Source: Roseomonas sp. OT10
GTDB taxonomy: Bacteria; Pseudomonadota; Alphaproteobacteria; Acetobacterales; Acetobacteraceae
NCBI RefSeq assembly: GCF_020991085.1
Contig: NZ_CP087719.1
Location: 1,384,001-1,448,000 of the forward strand
DNA: 64,000 bases
Reading direction: 5' to 3'
Made by a program: the position numbers and the translations under genes. The first letter of the stretch is position 1. Each line of letters starts with the position of its first letter. The notes below the pieces were generated by a model that was given only the letters and a program-made list of their open reading frames with translations, was not told where the DNA came from and searched no databases. Of this stretch, positions 17,088 to 25,622 are shown in pieces.

Positions 17088-17777
17088 ATGCAACGAATCC
17101 TCGTGGTGGATGACGATGTCGAGCTGGCGGGCATGGTCGCCGATCACCTGCGCCCGGAAGGCTTCTCGGTGGACGTGGTCCATGATCCCGGCGCCCCGAT
17201 GGTGGCTTCGCCCGAGGGCTACGACCTGATGCTGCTGGACGTGATGCTGCCCGGGCGCACCGGCTTCGAGGTGCTGAAGACGCTGCGCCGGCATTCCACC
17301 ATCCCCGTGATCCTGCTGACCGCGCGGGACGAGGAGACGGACCGGGTCCTGGGGCTCGAGATCGGCGCCGACGACTACGTCGCCAAGCCCTTCCGCCTCC
17401 GCGAGCTGGCCGCCCGGGTGCGCGCCGTGCTGCGCCGGACGGAGCGGGTCACCGCGGCGCCGGCTGCCGAGCTGCAGGTGGGGGAGGTGCGGCTGAACCC
17501 GGCCTCGCGCCGCGCCACCTGCCGGGGGCGGGACCTGAACCTCACCACCGCCGAGTTCGACCTGCTGGAGCGCTTCCTGCGGCGGGCCGGCACGACGGTC
17601 AGCCGCGACGAGCTGGCGCAGGCCGCGCTCGGCCGGCATGTCGGCGCCGATTCCGGGCGGAACGTGGACACGCTGGTCAGCAAGCTGCGGCGCAAGCTGG
17701 GCGACGAGGATCTGATCCGCACCGTCCGCCACGTCGGCTACCTCTTCGCCTTGCCGGAGCCCGCGGCGCAGGGCTGA
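17088..17777 (+). CDS. OmpR-family response regulator, orphan
   Basis: 229 residues. Receiver domain 1-115 with the acidic pair at Asp8/Asp9, phospho-acceptor Asp51 in [10 protein letters not shown], and Lys100 in YVAKPF; winged-helix DNA-binding domain in the C-terminal 100 residues ([17 protein letters not shown] and [23 protein letters not shown]). Resembles the CpxR/RstA branch. Start at ATG 17088 is set by the receiver domain and an AGGA box. No histidine kinase gene is next to it; thiS follows. Its partner must be elsewhere. Confidence 0.94.
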   Translation: MQRILVVDDDVELAGMVADHLRPEGFSVDVVHDPGAPMVASPEGYDLMLLDVMLPGRTGFEVLKTLRRHSTIPVILLTARDEETDRVLGLEIGADDYVAKPFRLRELAARVRAVLRRTERVTAAPAAELQVGEVRLNPASRRATCRGRDLNLTTAEFDLLERFLRRAGTTVSRDELAQAALGRHVGADSGRNVDTLVSKLRRKLGDEDLIRTVRHVGYLFALPEPAAQG

Positions 17778-17831
17778 CCGCTGCCGCGCCACGGCTTGTG
17801 TCCGGGCGCGGGCCGGGCCACATCCCGGGGC

Positions 17832-18059
17832 ATGTCGGACACCCTCGCCAGCGGCACGATCGCGATCACGGTCAATGGGCAGGGGCGGGACGTCCCGGCG
17901 GGCACCAGCGTCGCCGGGCTGCTGGCCCTGACCGGCCTGGACCGCCGCAAGGTCGCGGTCGAGCGGAACGAGGAGATCGTCCCGCGCTCCGCCTACGAAT
18001 CGACCCTGCTCGCCCCGGGCGATGCGCTGGAGGTCGTCCACTTCATCGGCGGAGGCTGA
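17832..18059 (+). CDS. thiS: sulfur carrier protein ThiS
   Basis: 75 residues, ubiquitin-like. Ends in the required Gly-Gly (HFIGGG), whose C-terminal carboxylate is thiolated to carry sulfur to ThiG. The [22 protein letters not shown] start and [15 protein letters not shown] core are typical. Five bases separate it from thiG. Start at ATG 17832 matches family length. Confidence 0.93.
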   Translation: MSDTLASGTIAITVNGQGRDVPAGTSVAGLLALTGLDRRKVAVERNEEIVPRSAYESTLLAPGDALEVVHFIGGG

Positions 18060-18064
18060 ACCGC

Positions 18065-18877
18065 ATGGATACCGTTCCCGCCCTGGATCCGCTTCAGGCT
18101 GAGGATGCCTGGGAGGTCGCGGGCCGCCGCTTCCGCTCCCGCCTGATCGTCGGCACGGGGCGCTACAAGTCCCTGGAGGAGACGGCGGCCGCCATCGCCG
18201 CCTCGGGCGCGGAGATCGTCACCGTCGCGGTGCGGCGGGTGAACCTCTCCGATCCCGGCGCGCCGATGCTGCAGGATTTCGTCCCCCCCGACCGCTACAC
18301 CTACCTGCCCAACACCGCCGGCTGCCACACGGCGAAGGATGCCGTCCGCACCCTGCGCCTGGCGCGCGAGGCGGGGGGGTGGAACCTGGTCAAGCTGGAG
18401 GTGCTGGGCCCGCCGCCCTTCCTCTACCCGGACATGCGCGCGACCTTCGAGGCCGCCGAAGCGCTGATCGCCGACGGCTTCGAGGTGATGGTCTACTGCG
18501 CCGACGACCCGGTGGCGGCGAAGCGGCTGGAGGAGATGGGCTGCGTCGCCATCATGCCGCTGGGCGCCCCGATCGGCTCCGGCATGGGGGTGGTGAATCC
18601 CTACATGATCGGCGCCATCAAGCGGGAGGCGAAGGTCCCCGTGCTGGTCGATGCCGGGATCGGCACGGCCAGCGAGGCGGCGCTGGCCATGGAGCTGGGC
18701 TGCGACGCCGTGCTGCTGAACAGCGCCATCGCCCATGCGAAGGACCCGGTCCGCATGGCCCGCGCCATGAAGGCCGCCGTGGAGGCCGGCCGCCACGCCT
18801 TCCTCGCCGGCCGGATGCCGCGCAACTACAGCGCCGATCCCTCCTCCCCCACCGGCGGGCTGATCCGCGGGGGCTGA
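18065..18877 (+). CDS. thiG: thiazole synthase
   Basis: Builds the thiazole phosphate of thiamine from deoxyxylulose-5-phosphate, ThiS-thiocarboxylate and dehydroglycine. 270 residues, TIM barrel. Lys110 in LVKLEVLG is the Schiff-base lysine; [31 protein letters not shown] and [20 protein letters not shown] are family signatures. Works in the cytoplasm with ThiS. Other thi genes (thiC, thiO, thiE, thiF) are not in the window and I see no TPP riboswitch upstream. Confidence 0.96.
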   Translation: MDTVPALDPLQAEDAWEVAGRRFRSRLIVGTGRYKSLEETAAAIAASGAEIVTVAVRRVNLSDPGAPMLQDFVPPDRYTYLPNTAGCHTAKDAVRTLRLAREAGGWNLVKLEVLGPPPFLYPDMRATFEAAEALIADGFEVMVYCADDPVAAKRLEEMGCVAIMPLGAPIGSGMGVVNPYMIGAIKREAKVPVLVDAGIGTASEAALAMELGCDAVLLNSAIAHAKDPVRMARAMKAAVEAGRHAFLAGRMPRNYSADPSSPTGGLIRGG

Positions 18878-18922
18878 CCCGCCGCCCGCGTCCCGGGGCG
18901 TCGGGCCCCCGGACGCGGGACC

Positions 18923-19912
18923 TCAGCGCGCGGCGCCGAGCACCGCCGCGCGCATGTCGTCGATGAAGCCGACCATCCAGCGCGTGTACTCCGCGGCCTG
19001 CTCCTGCGAGCCGCCCACCGTCTCCATCGACAGGTCCGCCAGCCGCGCGCGCACCGCCGGGGCGTGCGCGGCCGCGTCATAGGCCTCGTTCACCCGCGCC
19101 ACGACCTCCGGCGGCGTGCCGCCCGGGGCGAAGAGGATCACCCCCATGTTGAAGCCGAGATCGGGATAGCCCGCCTCGGCGATGGTCGGCACCTCGGGCA
19201 GCGCCGGCAGGCGCTGCGGCGAGAGCACGGCCAGGGCCTTCAGCCGGCCCGCCGTGACGTGCGGCAGCAGCAGGGCGGTGGGCTGCACCAGGAAGGAGAC
19301 GCGCCCCGCCAGCAGGTCGGGCGTGTAGTCGCCGCGATAGGGGACGTGCACGCCCTCGAAGCCCAGCCGCTGGCAGAAGCGCGCGCCGAGCAGGTGGAAC
19401 AGCGTGCCGACACCGAAGGAGGCATAGGTCAGCTCGCCCGGACGGCGCCGTCCCAGCTCGCCCAGCTCCGCCAGGCTGTTCACCCCGAGCGAGGGCGGGG
19501 CCACCACCATCCAGTGGTCCCGCGTCGCCCGGGAGATCGGCGTGAAGTCCGTGAACGGGTCCATGGGCGGCCGGCCCGCGAGGATGAAGGCATGGACGAT
19601 GGTGTCCGCCCCGCCCAGGAACAGCGTGTGCCCGTCCGCGGCCGAGCGCGCGACGTATTCCGCCGCCAGGATGCCCGCGGCGCCCGCCCGGTTCTCGACC
19701 ACCACCGGCTGGCCGAGCAGCGCCGACATCGGGTCGGCCACGGCGCGGGCGGTCAGGTCGATGGTGCCGACGCCCGGGGCGACGCCGACGACGATGCGCA
19801 CCGGCCGGTTGGGGAAGGGCGGCGGCGGGCGTGCCGGGCCCTGGGCCAGGGCCGGCAGCCCCGGCATGGCGGAGAGGGCGAGCGTGCCCCCGATCAGGCG
19901 CCGTCGCAGCAT
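18923..19912 (-). CDS. TctC/Bug family periplasmic receptor (2)
   Basis: 329 residues with a signal peptide (MLRRRLIGGTLALSAMPGLPALA). Bug-fold signatures: RPVRIVVGVAPGVGTIDLTAR, VVVENRAGAAGILAAEYVAR, GVHVPYRGDYTPDLLAGR and PTIAEAGYPDLGFNMGV. It lies 68 nt downstream of a flavin monooxygenase, last in the aromatic cluster, so it may bind the aromatic acid or a carboxylate breakdown product. No TctA/TctB partner here. Ligand is inference from position. Confidence 0.92.
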   Translation of the reverse strand: MLRRRLIGGTLALSAMPGLPALAQGPARPPPPFPNRPVRIVVGVAPGVGTIDLTARAVADPMSALLGQPVVVENRAGAAGILAAEYVARSAADGHTLFLGGADTIVHAFILAGRPPMDPFTDFTPISRATRDHWMVVAPPSLGVNSLAELGELGRRRPGELTYASFGVGTLFHLLGARFCQRLGFEGVHVPYRGDYTPDLLAGRVSFLVQPTALLLPHVTAGRLKALAVLSPQRLPALPEVPTIAEAGYPDLGFNMGVILFAPGGTPPEVVARVNEAYDAAAHAPAVRARLADLSMETVGGSQEQAAEYTRWMVGFIDDMRAAVLGAAR

Positions 19913-19980
19913 CGTCTTCCTCCCTGTGGCCGGGCTTGCGCCGGTCCATCGTCGCCGCCGTCCCGGTGCGGAGGGCGGCC

Positions 19981-21612
19981 CTATCCGTCCAGGCCGGCGG
20001 ACCGGCGCAGGATCGACGCCGCCTCCGCCTCCGCCAAGTCCCCCTCCGGCAGGCTTTCGTGGGCCGACCAGGCCACGAACTGGTCGGGGCGGACCAGCAC
20101 CAGATCGGCCGCATAGCGTTCCCGTGCCTCGGTGCCCGCGTCGCGCAGGATGGCCAGCGGGATGCCCAGCCGGGCCGCCGCGGCCGCGAAGCGGTCGGGC
20201 AGGGCCGGGTCGCCGCCCAGGGCCAGCAGGGTGAAGCCCTCGCCCAGCGCGTCGTAGACGTTGCCGCCCGCGGCCAGCGGCTGCGGCGCCAGATGGTGCC
20301 CTGCCCGCGCCTCGAAGCGATGCGCGCCGAGGGCGCCGGAGCGGCCGCCGGGCGGGCCGAAGACGATGGGCGAGCCCTCGTAGTGCGGCTCGAAGGCGCC
20401 GACCTCGGAGCGGGCGCCGGAGCCGCGGGCGCGCCATTCCGCCTCGAAGGCCACGGGGTCGCGTGCCGGGTCGAAGCGGCGCAGGAAGTCGCGGTCGGCC
20501 TGGATCGACCGCTCGATGAAGTCGCGGGCGGTGGAGGCGAAGACCGGCCGCCGCTCCGCATCGTAGGAGTCCAGCAGACCGGCCCCGCCCCAGCCCTGCA
20601 GCGTCGCGGCGAGCTTCCAGCCGAGGTTCGCCGCGTCCTCCAGCCCGGTGTTGATGCCGTAGCCGCCATAGGGCGGGTGGCTGTGCGCGGCATCGCCGGC
20701 GATGAAGACCCGGCCCGCGCGGTAGCCGTCGGCGATGGCGACGCGCAGGTCCCAGAAGCCGATATGCTCGAACTCCACGTCGAACTCGGCGCCCACGGCA
20801 CGGTGCAGGTACGCGGCGAAGTCCATGCTGTCCTTCGTCGTGCCGGGCGGGACGGGGGCATGGAAGAACCAGGTGGTGCCCAGGTCCACGCGGCCGAAGA
20901 ATTGCCAGTAGCCGTCCAGGTCCGGGTGCAGCACGTTGTAGAAGGACTTGCCCGGGAAGCGCGACAGCAGCTCGTGCAGCCCGCGCGAGCGGAAGACCAG
21001 CAGCACCATCAGCCGGTCGTGGTCGGAGCGCGTCTGGGTGATGCCCGCCTGCTCCCGCACCAGGGAGCGGCTGCCGTCGCAGCCCACGAGGTAGTCCGCG
21101 CGCAGCTGGCGCCGTCCCGTCCCGTCGCGCTCCGCCATGGTGAGGGTAACGCCCTCCCCGTCCTGGGCGATCTCCGTCGCGCTCCAGCCGTAATGCGTCG
21201 CCACCGCCGGGATCTCCGCGGCGCGGGCGCGCAGCACCGCCTCCGTCGCGTATTGCGGCAGGCGCTCGTTGTCCGTGAAGTAGAAGGGCCGCACCAGCTC
21301 GCGTTGCAGCCAGTCGTAGGCATGGCCGCCGAGCAGCGTGCCATAGGCGGTCAGCCCGCCGATGCCGTACTCCCGCGGGATGGTGCGGGCCGCGCGCAGC
21401 GCCGCCTCGGCGTGCCAGAAGTGGAAGTGCTCCAGCGTGCGCTGGGTCAGGTTCTGGCCCTTGGGGATGGGCTGCGGCTGGCGGTAGCGCTCGACCACCG
21501 CGCAACGGATGCCGCGCTGCCCCAGCTCGATGGCGAGCCCCATGCCCACCGGCCCGCCGCCGACGATGGCGACCTGCGCGTCCGTGCCGGCCGCCCCCTG
21601 CATCATGCCCAT
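19981..21612 (-). CDS. FAD-dependent aromatic monooxygenase (PheA/TfdB type)
   Basis: 543 residues. N-terminal Rossmann fold VAIVGGGPVGMGLAIELGQRG, the GD motif FIAGDAAHSHPPYGGYGINTG, and a middle CDGSR motif, so a group A flavoprotein hydroxylase using NAD(P)H. The extra C-terminal 150 residues are the thioredoxin-like domain seen in TfdB/PheA and MhpA-like enzymes. A clean GGGAGGAG box supports ATG 21612. Fifth gene of the gentisate-type operon. Probably ring-hydroxylates a phenolic acid feeding the dioxygenase; the exact substrate is unknown. Confidence 0.92.
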   Translation of the reverse strand: MGMMQGAAGTDAQVAIVGGGPVGMGLAIELGQRGIRCAVVERYRQPQPIPKGQNLTQRTLEHFHFWHAEAALRAARTIPREYGIGGLTAYGTLLGGHAYDWLQRELVRPFYFTDNERLPQYATEAVLRARAAEIPAVATHYGWSATEIAQDGEGVTLTMAERDGTGRRQLRADYLVGCDGSRSLVREQAGITQTRSDHDRLMVLLVFRSRGLHELLSRFPGKSFYNVLHPDLDGYWQFFGRVDLGTTWFFHAPVPPGTTKDSMDFAAYLHRAVGAEFDVEFEHIGFWDLRVAIADGYRAGRVFIAGDAAHSHPPYGGYGINTGLEDAANLGWKLAATLQGWGGAGLLDSYDAERRPVFASTARDFIERSIQADRDFLRRFDPARDPVAFEAEWRARGSGARSEVGAFEPHYEGSPIVFGPPGGRSGALGAHRFEARAGHHLAPQPLAAGGNVYDALGEGFTLLALGGDPALPDRFAAAAARLGIPLAILRDAGTEARERYAADLVLVRPDQFVAWSAHESLPEGDLAEAEAASILRRSAGLDG

Positions 21613-21665
21613 CCTGGCTCCTCCCTTGCCGGGCGGCGGTCCCGGCCGCCTCCCGCCTTGCCGGC

Positions 21666-22523
21666 TCAGGCCGCGCGGATGGCCACGTCGAGGCTGCCGA
21701 TCCGCTCGATCGTCGCGGTCAGCCGGTCGCCCGGCCGCACCGGTCCGACGCCTTCCGGCGTGCCCGTCATCAGCACGTCGCCAGGCTGCAGCGTGTAGAA
21801 GGAGGAGGCGAAGGCGATCAGCGCCCGCACGGAGAGGATCAGGTCCTTCGTGCGCGCCTTCTGCCGTGGCTCGCCGTTGATCTCCAGCGAGAGGCCGACA
21901 TCGCCCGGATCGCCGAACTCGTCCGCCGTCACCATCCAGGGGCCGAGCAGCGTGTAGCTGTCGATCGACTTGCGCAGGCTGCGTTCCTCCGGCCCGCGCA
22001 CCGTCATGTCCAGCCCCAGCGTGTAGCCGGCGATGTGGTCCAGCGCGTCGGCCTCGGTGATGTTGGTGCCGGCCTTGCCGATGATCGCCGCCAGCTCGAT
22101 CTCGTGGTCGTTGCGGCGGTCCGGGAAGCGCAGTGCCACGCCCTCCGACATGCCGACGACGGAGCTGGTGGCCTTCAGGAACAGCCCCGTCTCCTGGATC
22201 TTGCGGACATGCGCGGCGGAGAAGGTCTCCGGCTCGGCGATCGCCTCGTCCAGATGCGCCTTGTAGTTCACCGGCGCGGCGACGACCTTGCCCGGGTTGG
22301 CGACGGGCGCGAGGAAGCGGACGGCGGCGACGGGCTTCGCCGGGGCCGTGGCGGCGGCGTCGCGCAGCGCGGGCCGCAGCTCCGGCAGGGCGGCGACCAG
22401 CGGGTCGAAGCGCGGCAGCGGCACGCGATAGGCGGGCAGGCGTTCGAGCACGGGCGTCACGTCCCGCACGCTGTCGCCCTCCACCACACCCAGGCGGTTG
22501 TCGTCGAAGAAGCAGAGCTTCAC
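21666..22523 (-). CDS. fumarylacetoacetate hydrolase family protein
   Basis: 285 residues with the FAH fold: VAAPVNYKAHLDE, the metal-binding NDHEIELAAIIGK acidic residues, the GYTLGLDMTVRG segment and TGTPEGVGPVRPGD. Family members hydrolyse fumarylpyruvate or maleylpyruvate (gentisate pathway), fumarylacetoacetate, or decarboxylate hydroxy-muconates. Next to gentisate dioxygenase the natural reading is fumaryl- or maleylpyruvate hydrolysis to pyruvate plus fumarate or maleate. GTG start overlaps the MarR stop (GTGA), with an AAGGAAG box in the MarR gene. Confidence 0.92.
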   Translation of the reverse strand: MKLCFFDDNRLGVVEGDSVRDVTPVLERLPAYRVPLPRFDPLVAALPELRPALRDAAATAPAKPVAAVRFLAPVANPGKVVAAPVNYKAHLDEAIAEPETFSAAHVRKIQETGLFLKATSSVVGMSEGVALRFPDRRNDHEIELAAIIGKAGTNITEADALDHIAGYTLGLDMTVRGPEERSLRKSIDSYTLLGPWMVTADEFGDPGDVGLSLEINGEPRQKARTKDLILSVRALIAFASSFYTLQPGDVLMTGTPEGVGPVRPGDRLTATIERIGSLDVAIRAA

Positions 22524-23083
22524 GGCTGGTCTTCCTTCCTGTTCCGGACCGCGGCAGCCCCGGGCTGGGATGCGAGGTCGGCAATCACCTCATGGCTGCG
22601 GCGCACCACGCGCTGCAGCAGGTCGAGCAGGAGCGTCCGCTCCCCTGCCGAGAGGTCGGCGAGCAGCGCATCCTCGCGCTCCGGCACGAAGCGGCGGGCG
22701 GCGCCGGCGGCGGCTTCGCCCTGCGGCGTCAGGTGCAGGGCGTAGGCGCGCCGGTCGTCCGGCCGCCGCTCCCGCCGCACCAGCCCGTTGCGCTCCAGCT
22801 TGTCCAGCGCCTGCAGCAGCGTCGGCCCCTCCACGTCCATCAGCCGCGCCAGCGCCGCCTGGGTCAGGCCGGGGCTGCCGGACAGGGTCATCAGCATCCC
22901 CGCCTGCATCGGCGTGACATGCGGACCCTCGCCGCGGAACGCCTGCTGCCAGTGCAGCGCGAACAGGGTGTGCGCCCGCCGCAGCTGGTAGCCCACCAGG
23001 TCGCGCACCGGCAGCGGCGGCTCCGTCTCCGCCGCCGCGTCCGGTGGAAGGGGGCGCCGTCGGGCGCCGGCGGCGGGCGGCAT
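22520..23083 (-). CDS. MarR-family transcriptional regulator
   Basis: 187 residues. A winged helix-turn-helix (residues about 60-125: TPMQAGMLMTLSGSPGLTQA, LARLMDVEGPTLLQALDKLE, RPDDRRAYALHLTPQG) is flanked by helical dimerisation ends. MarR proteins of aromatic clusters usually repress the operon until a phenolic ligand binds. It is encoded inside the operon: its start shares one base with the dioxygenase stop, its end overlaps the hydrolase gene by 4 nt. Candidate operators lie at 25439-25466, before the first gene. Confidence 0.92.
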   Translation of the reverse strand: MPPAAGARRRPLPPDAAAETEPPLPVRDLVGYQLRRAHTLFALHWQQAFRGEGPHVTPMQAGMLMTLSGSPGLTQAALARLMDVEGPTLLQALDKLERNGLVRRERRPDDRRAYALHLTPQGEAAAGAARRFVPEREDALLADLSAGERTLLLDLLQRVVRRSHEVIADLASQPGAAAVRNRKEDQP

Positions 23084-24153
23084 CAGGCCTGGCCGCGCTC
23101 CTCGCGCCACAGGCCCAGCTTCTCCTGCGCCACGCGGTCGGAGGAGCAGAAGAGGAAGCAGTCCTCCTCCGCCTCGAAGGCGCGCCAGGTCCAGTTCGGC
23201 ACCACGAAGATGTCCTGCGGCCCGAAGGGGATCCGCTGGTCGCCGATCCGCGCCACGCCGCGGCCCTCCGCCACCGCGACGACGATGCCGTCCGTGCTGC
23301 GCAGCGCGGCGGTGCCGGTGCCCGCGGGGACATGCGTCATCCAGGAGGCGATGGTGGGCATCGCCCAGCCGCCGTCCATGGGGTTGGCGTAGCGCAGCGT
23401 GGCGGACCAGTGCGGGTCCAGGGAGCCCGCGGCCGCGACGGAGGCGAGCGCGGCGCGGGTGCGCTCGAAGGGGTAGTTGAAGATCGGCGAGGTGCGGCCG
23501 AACGGGCTGCCCCCTTCCACCGGCAGCAGCCCGGCGCCGTAGCGGGCCAGCGCATCGCCCTCCGGCCGGCCGATCGACTGGGCCTTGTCGTTGTGGTGCT
23601 CGGAGAAGCCGCTCTCGAAGAAGTTCACCATCGGCAGGTCGAGGATGTCCATCCACAGGATGGGCTCGCCGCTCTCGTTGCCGTGGTCGTGCCAGGCCCA
23701 GGAGGGGGTGATGACGAAGTCCCCCGCGCGCATGGTGGTGCGCTCGCCCCCCACCGCGGTATGGCCGCCCGCGCTCTCCAGCACGAAGCGCAGGGCGGAG
23801 GCGGTGTGGCGGTGCGCCGGCGCTACCTCGCCCGGCATCACCAGCTGGATGCCCGCATAGAGCGTGGCGGTGGCGCGGGACTTGCCCGGGAAGGCCGGGT
23901 TCTCCAGCACCAGCACGCGCCGCTCCGCCTCCTCGGCGGTCAGCAGGCGGCCGGCCTCCATCAGGTAGGGGCGCACCGTCTCGTAGCGCCAGAGATAGGG
24001 GCGGGGGGTCGGGCGCGGCTCGGGCGGCACCAGGCCCTTCAGCACCTCCCAGAGCGGGGCGAGGGATTCCCCGGCGATGCGGCCGTAGAACTCCTCGCGC
24101 TTCGCCCGGGTCGCCGCATCGGGCCCGGGGGCCGTGGCGTGGTCGTCTGGCAT
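23083..24153 (-). CDS. gentisate 1,2-dioxygenase (bicupin)
   Basis: 356 residues. Two cupin domains; the N-terminal one carries the iron-binding histidines in PAHRHTASALRFVLE and the later HDHGNESG segment. GDO-type signatures include YVxxPSWAWHDH-like spacing and WATLRYANPMDGGWAMPT-like C-domain text. Cleaves gentisate (2,5-dihydroxybenzoate) to maleylpyruvate with Fe(II) and O2. 1-hydroxy-2-naphthoate or salicylate dioxygenases of the same family cannot be excluded. Lies 37 nt after the first monooxygenase gene. Confidence 0.9.
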   Translation of the reverse strand: MPDDHATAPGPDAATRAKREEFYGRIAGESLAPLWEVLKGLVPPEPRPTPRPYLWRYETVRPYLMEAGRLLTAEEAERRVLVLENPAFPGKSRATATLYAGIQLVMPGEVAPAHRHTASALRFVLESAGGHTAVGGERTTMRAGDFVITPSWAWHDHGNESGEPILWMDILDLPMVNFFESGFSEHHNDKAQSIGRPEGDALARYGAGLLPVEGGSPFGRTSPIFNYPFERTRAALASVAAAGSLDPHWSATLRYANPMDGGWAMPTIASWMTHVPAGTGTAALRSTDGIVVAVAEGRGVARIGDQRIPFGPQDIFVVPNWTWRAFEAEEDCFLFCSSDRVAQEKLGLWREERGQA

Positions 24154-24190
24154 CCTGCTCCTCCCTGTTTCGCGGCCCGCCTGCGTCTCG

Positions 24191-25438
24191 TCAGGTGATC
24201 GCCGCCGCCTCGCGCACCGAGTTGATCATGGAGGTGTTCATCAGGTGCGCCTTGGCGCGCACCGGATCGGCCGCCAATGCGCGCTGCTCCTCCAGGCGTT
24301 GCCGCCGCACCGCCGGGTCCTTCTCCTCCAGCAGCGCCTTGTTGCGGATGCTCATCGCCTGCACCGCCCGGATGTTGATGGGGCGGCGCTGGCGGTCATA
24401 GAGGTCGAGCAGCGTGTCGCGGTCCGCGCCATCGTGCCAGATGCGGGCGAGCTTGGCGGCGAGGTTCACCGCATCGTGCACGCTGCCGTTCAGGCCCAGC
24501 CCGCCGAGCGGGTTGTTCACATGCGCCGCATCGCCGGCAAGGATCAGCCGCCGGTCGGCGAAGCGCTGCGCCACGCGCTGGTGCACGCGGTAGACGGAGG
24601 CGTATTTCAGCGTGAAGCGGCCGCCGGGCGGCTCGGGGCGCGCGCTCTCCAGCAGGTGGAAGAGGTGGCGCTGGATGTTCTCCGGCCGCAGCTCCACCTC
24701 CTCCTCCGCCTCGGGCGGGATCGGGTAGGCGATGCGCCAGAGGCCTGGCGGGCCGGTGTCCGGCACGTGGAAGACCGCCGCCCAGGCCTCCGGGTCGGCG
24801 ATGTAGCCGGCGCCGGAGAAGCCCAGCGCGCCGAGGTCGAAGGTGGTGCTGGCGACCAGGAAGCGGTCGGGCCAGGTGAAGCCCTCGAACTCCACCCCCA
24901 TGGCCTTGCGCACGACGCTACGCGACCCGTCCGCGCCTATGACGCAGGAGGCCCGGATCGCCTCCCCCTCGCGCAGGGTGACGGTGGCGCCCGAGCCGTC
25001 CTGCGCCACCGTCTCCACCGGCGCGGCGAAGCGCACGGCGACGGAGGGCGCGGCCTCCCGGATGCGGTCGAGCAGCAGCGGCGTCAGCCGGTGCTGCTCC
25101 AGGTGCAGGCGGTAGGGATAGGGCGTCTCGTCCTGCAGCAGCGAGAGGTCGAACTCCGCCACCACCCCGGCCAGGCGGTCGCGGATCTGCCAGGTGGGCA
25201 CCTTGATCCCCGTCTCGTGCATGCGGCCGGCCACGCCGAGCGCGTCCAGCATCTCGATCGTGGGCGGGTGGTAGGAGCCCGCGCGCAGGTCGTGGGTCAG
25301 TGCCGGCTCCGCCTCGAGCAGCAGCACGGGGATCCCGGCCAGCCCCAGGGACAGGGCGGCTGTCAGCCCGGTAGGACCGGCGCCGACGATGACGATCGGA
25401 TCGGGCAAGGGACGGTCTCGCTCCCGCTTGGCATTCAT
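24191..25438 (-). CDS. FAD-dependent monooxygenase, 3-hydroxybenzoate/salicylate hydroxylase-like
   Basis: 415 residues, group A flavoprotein hydroxylase. IVIVGAGPTGLTAALSLGLAG at the N-terminus (GxGxxG), GADGSRSVVRKAMG, and LILAGDAAHVNNPLGGLGLNG (GD motif). First gene of the operon, so the likely gentisate-forming hydroxylase. Substrate inferred from the neighbouring dioxygenase. The start at 25438 has AGGA six bases upstream, inside the palindrome discussed separately, so an operator-bound repressor could also block translation initiation of the transcript's first bases. Confidence 0.9.
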   Translation of the reverse strand: MNAKRERDRPLPDPIVIVGAGPTGLTAALSLGLAGIPVLLLEAEPALTHDLRAGSYHPPTIEMLDALGVAGRMHETGIKVPTWQIRDRLAGVVAEFDLSLLQDETPYPYRLHLEQHRLTPLLLDRIREAAPSVAVRFAAPVETVAQDGSGATVTLREGEAIRASCVIGADGSRSVVRKAMGVEFEGFTWPDRFLVASTTFDLGALGFSGAGYIADPEAWAAVFHVPDTGPPGLWRIAYPIPPEAEEEVELRPENIQRHLFHLLESARPEPPGGRFTLKYASVYRVHQRVAQRFADRRLILAGDAAHVNNPLGGLGLNGSVHDAVNLAAKLARIWHDGADRDTLLDLYDRQRRPINIRAVQAMSIRNKALLEEKDPAVRRQRLEEQRALAADPVRAKAHLMNTSMINSVREAAAIT

Positions 25439-25466
25439 TAGGTATCCTATCTATAAGGTTCCCTTA
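25439..25466. promoter_or_regulatory. two adjacent palindromes, candidate MarR operators
   Basis: TAGG-TAT-CCTA at 25439-25449 and TAAGG-TTC-CCTTA at 25454-25466 stand end to end in a short AT-rich patch between the divergent hydroxylase and TctC genes. Their size and placement fit MarR dimers repressing the aromatic operon. Only the symmetry is observed. Confidence 0.4.
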
Positions 25467-25622
25467 CGAACGGCGCAAGCCTCCCGCCGCGACGGTGATC
25501 GCGGCGGGGCAGGGGAGGCGGCGGCCTGCCGGGGCGGATGCCCCGTCGACAGAGGCGCCCCCGCCCCGGCAGGGTGTCGCGCAGGGTGCCTGCCAAGGGC
25601 CGAGACGAAGGAGGAGACGACC

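Noticed and set aside
17778-17831. TPP riboswitch before thiS
   Set aside because: Only 54 bp lie between the genes and no THI-box elements are recognisable.
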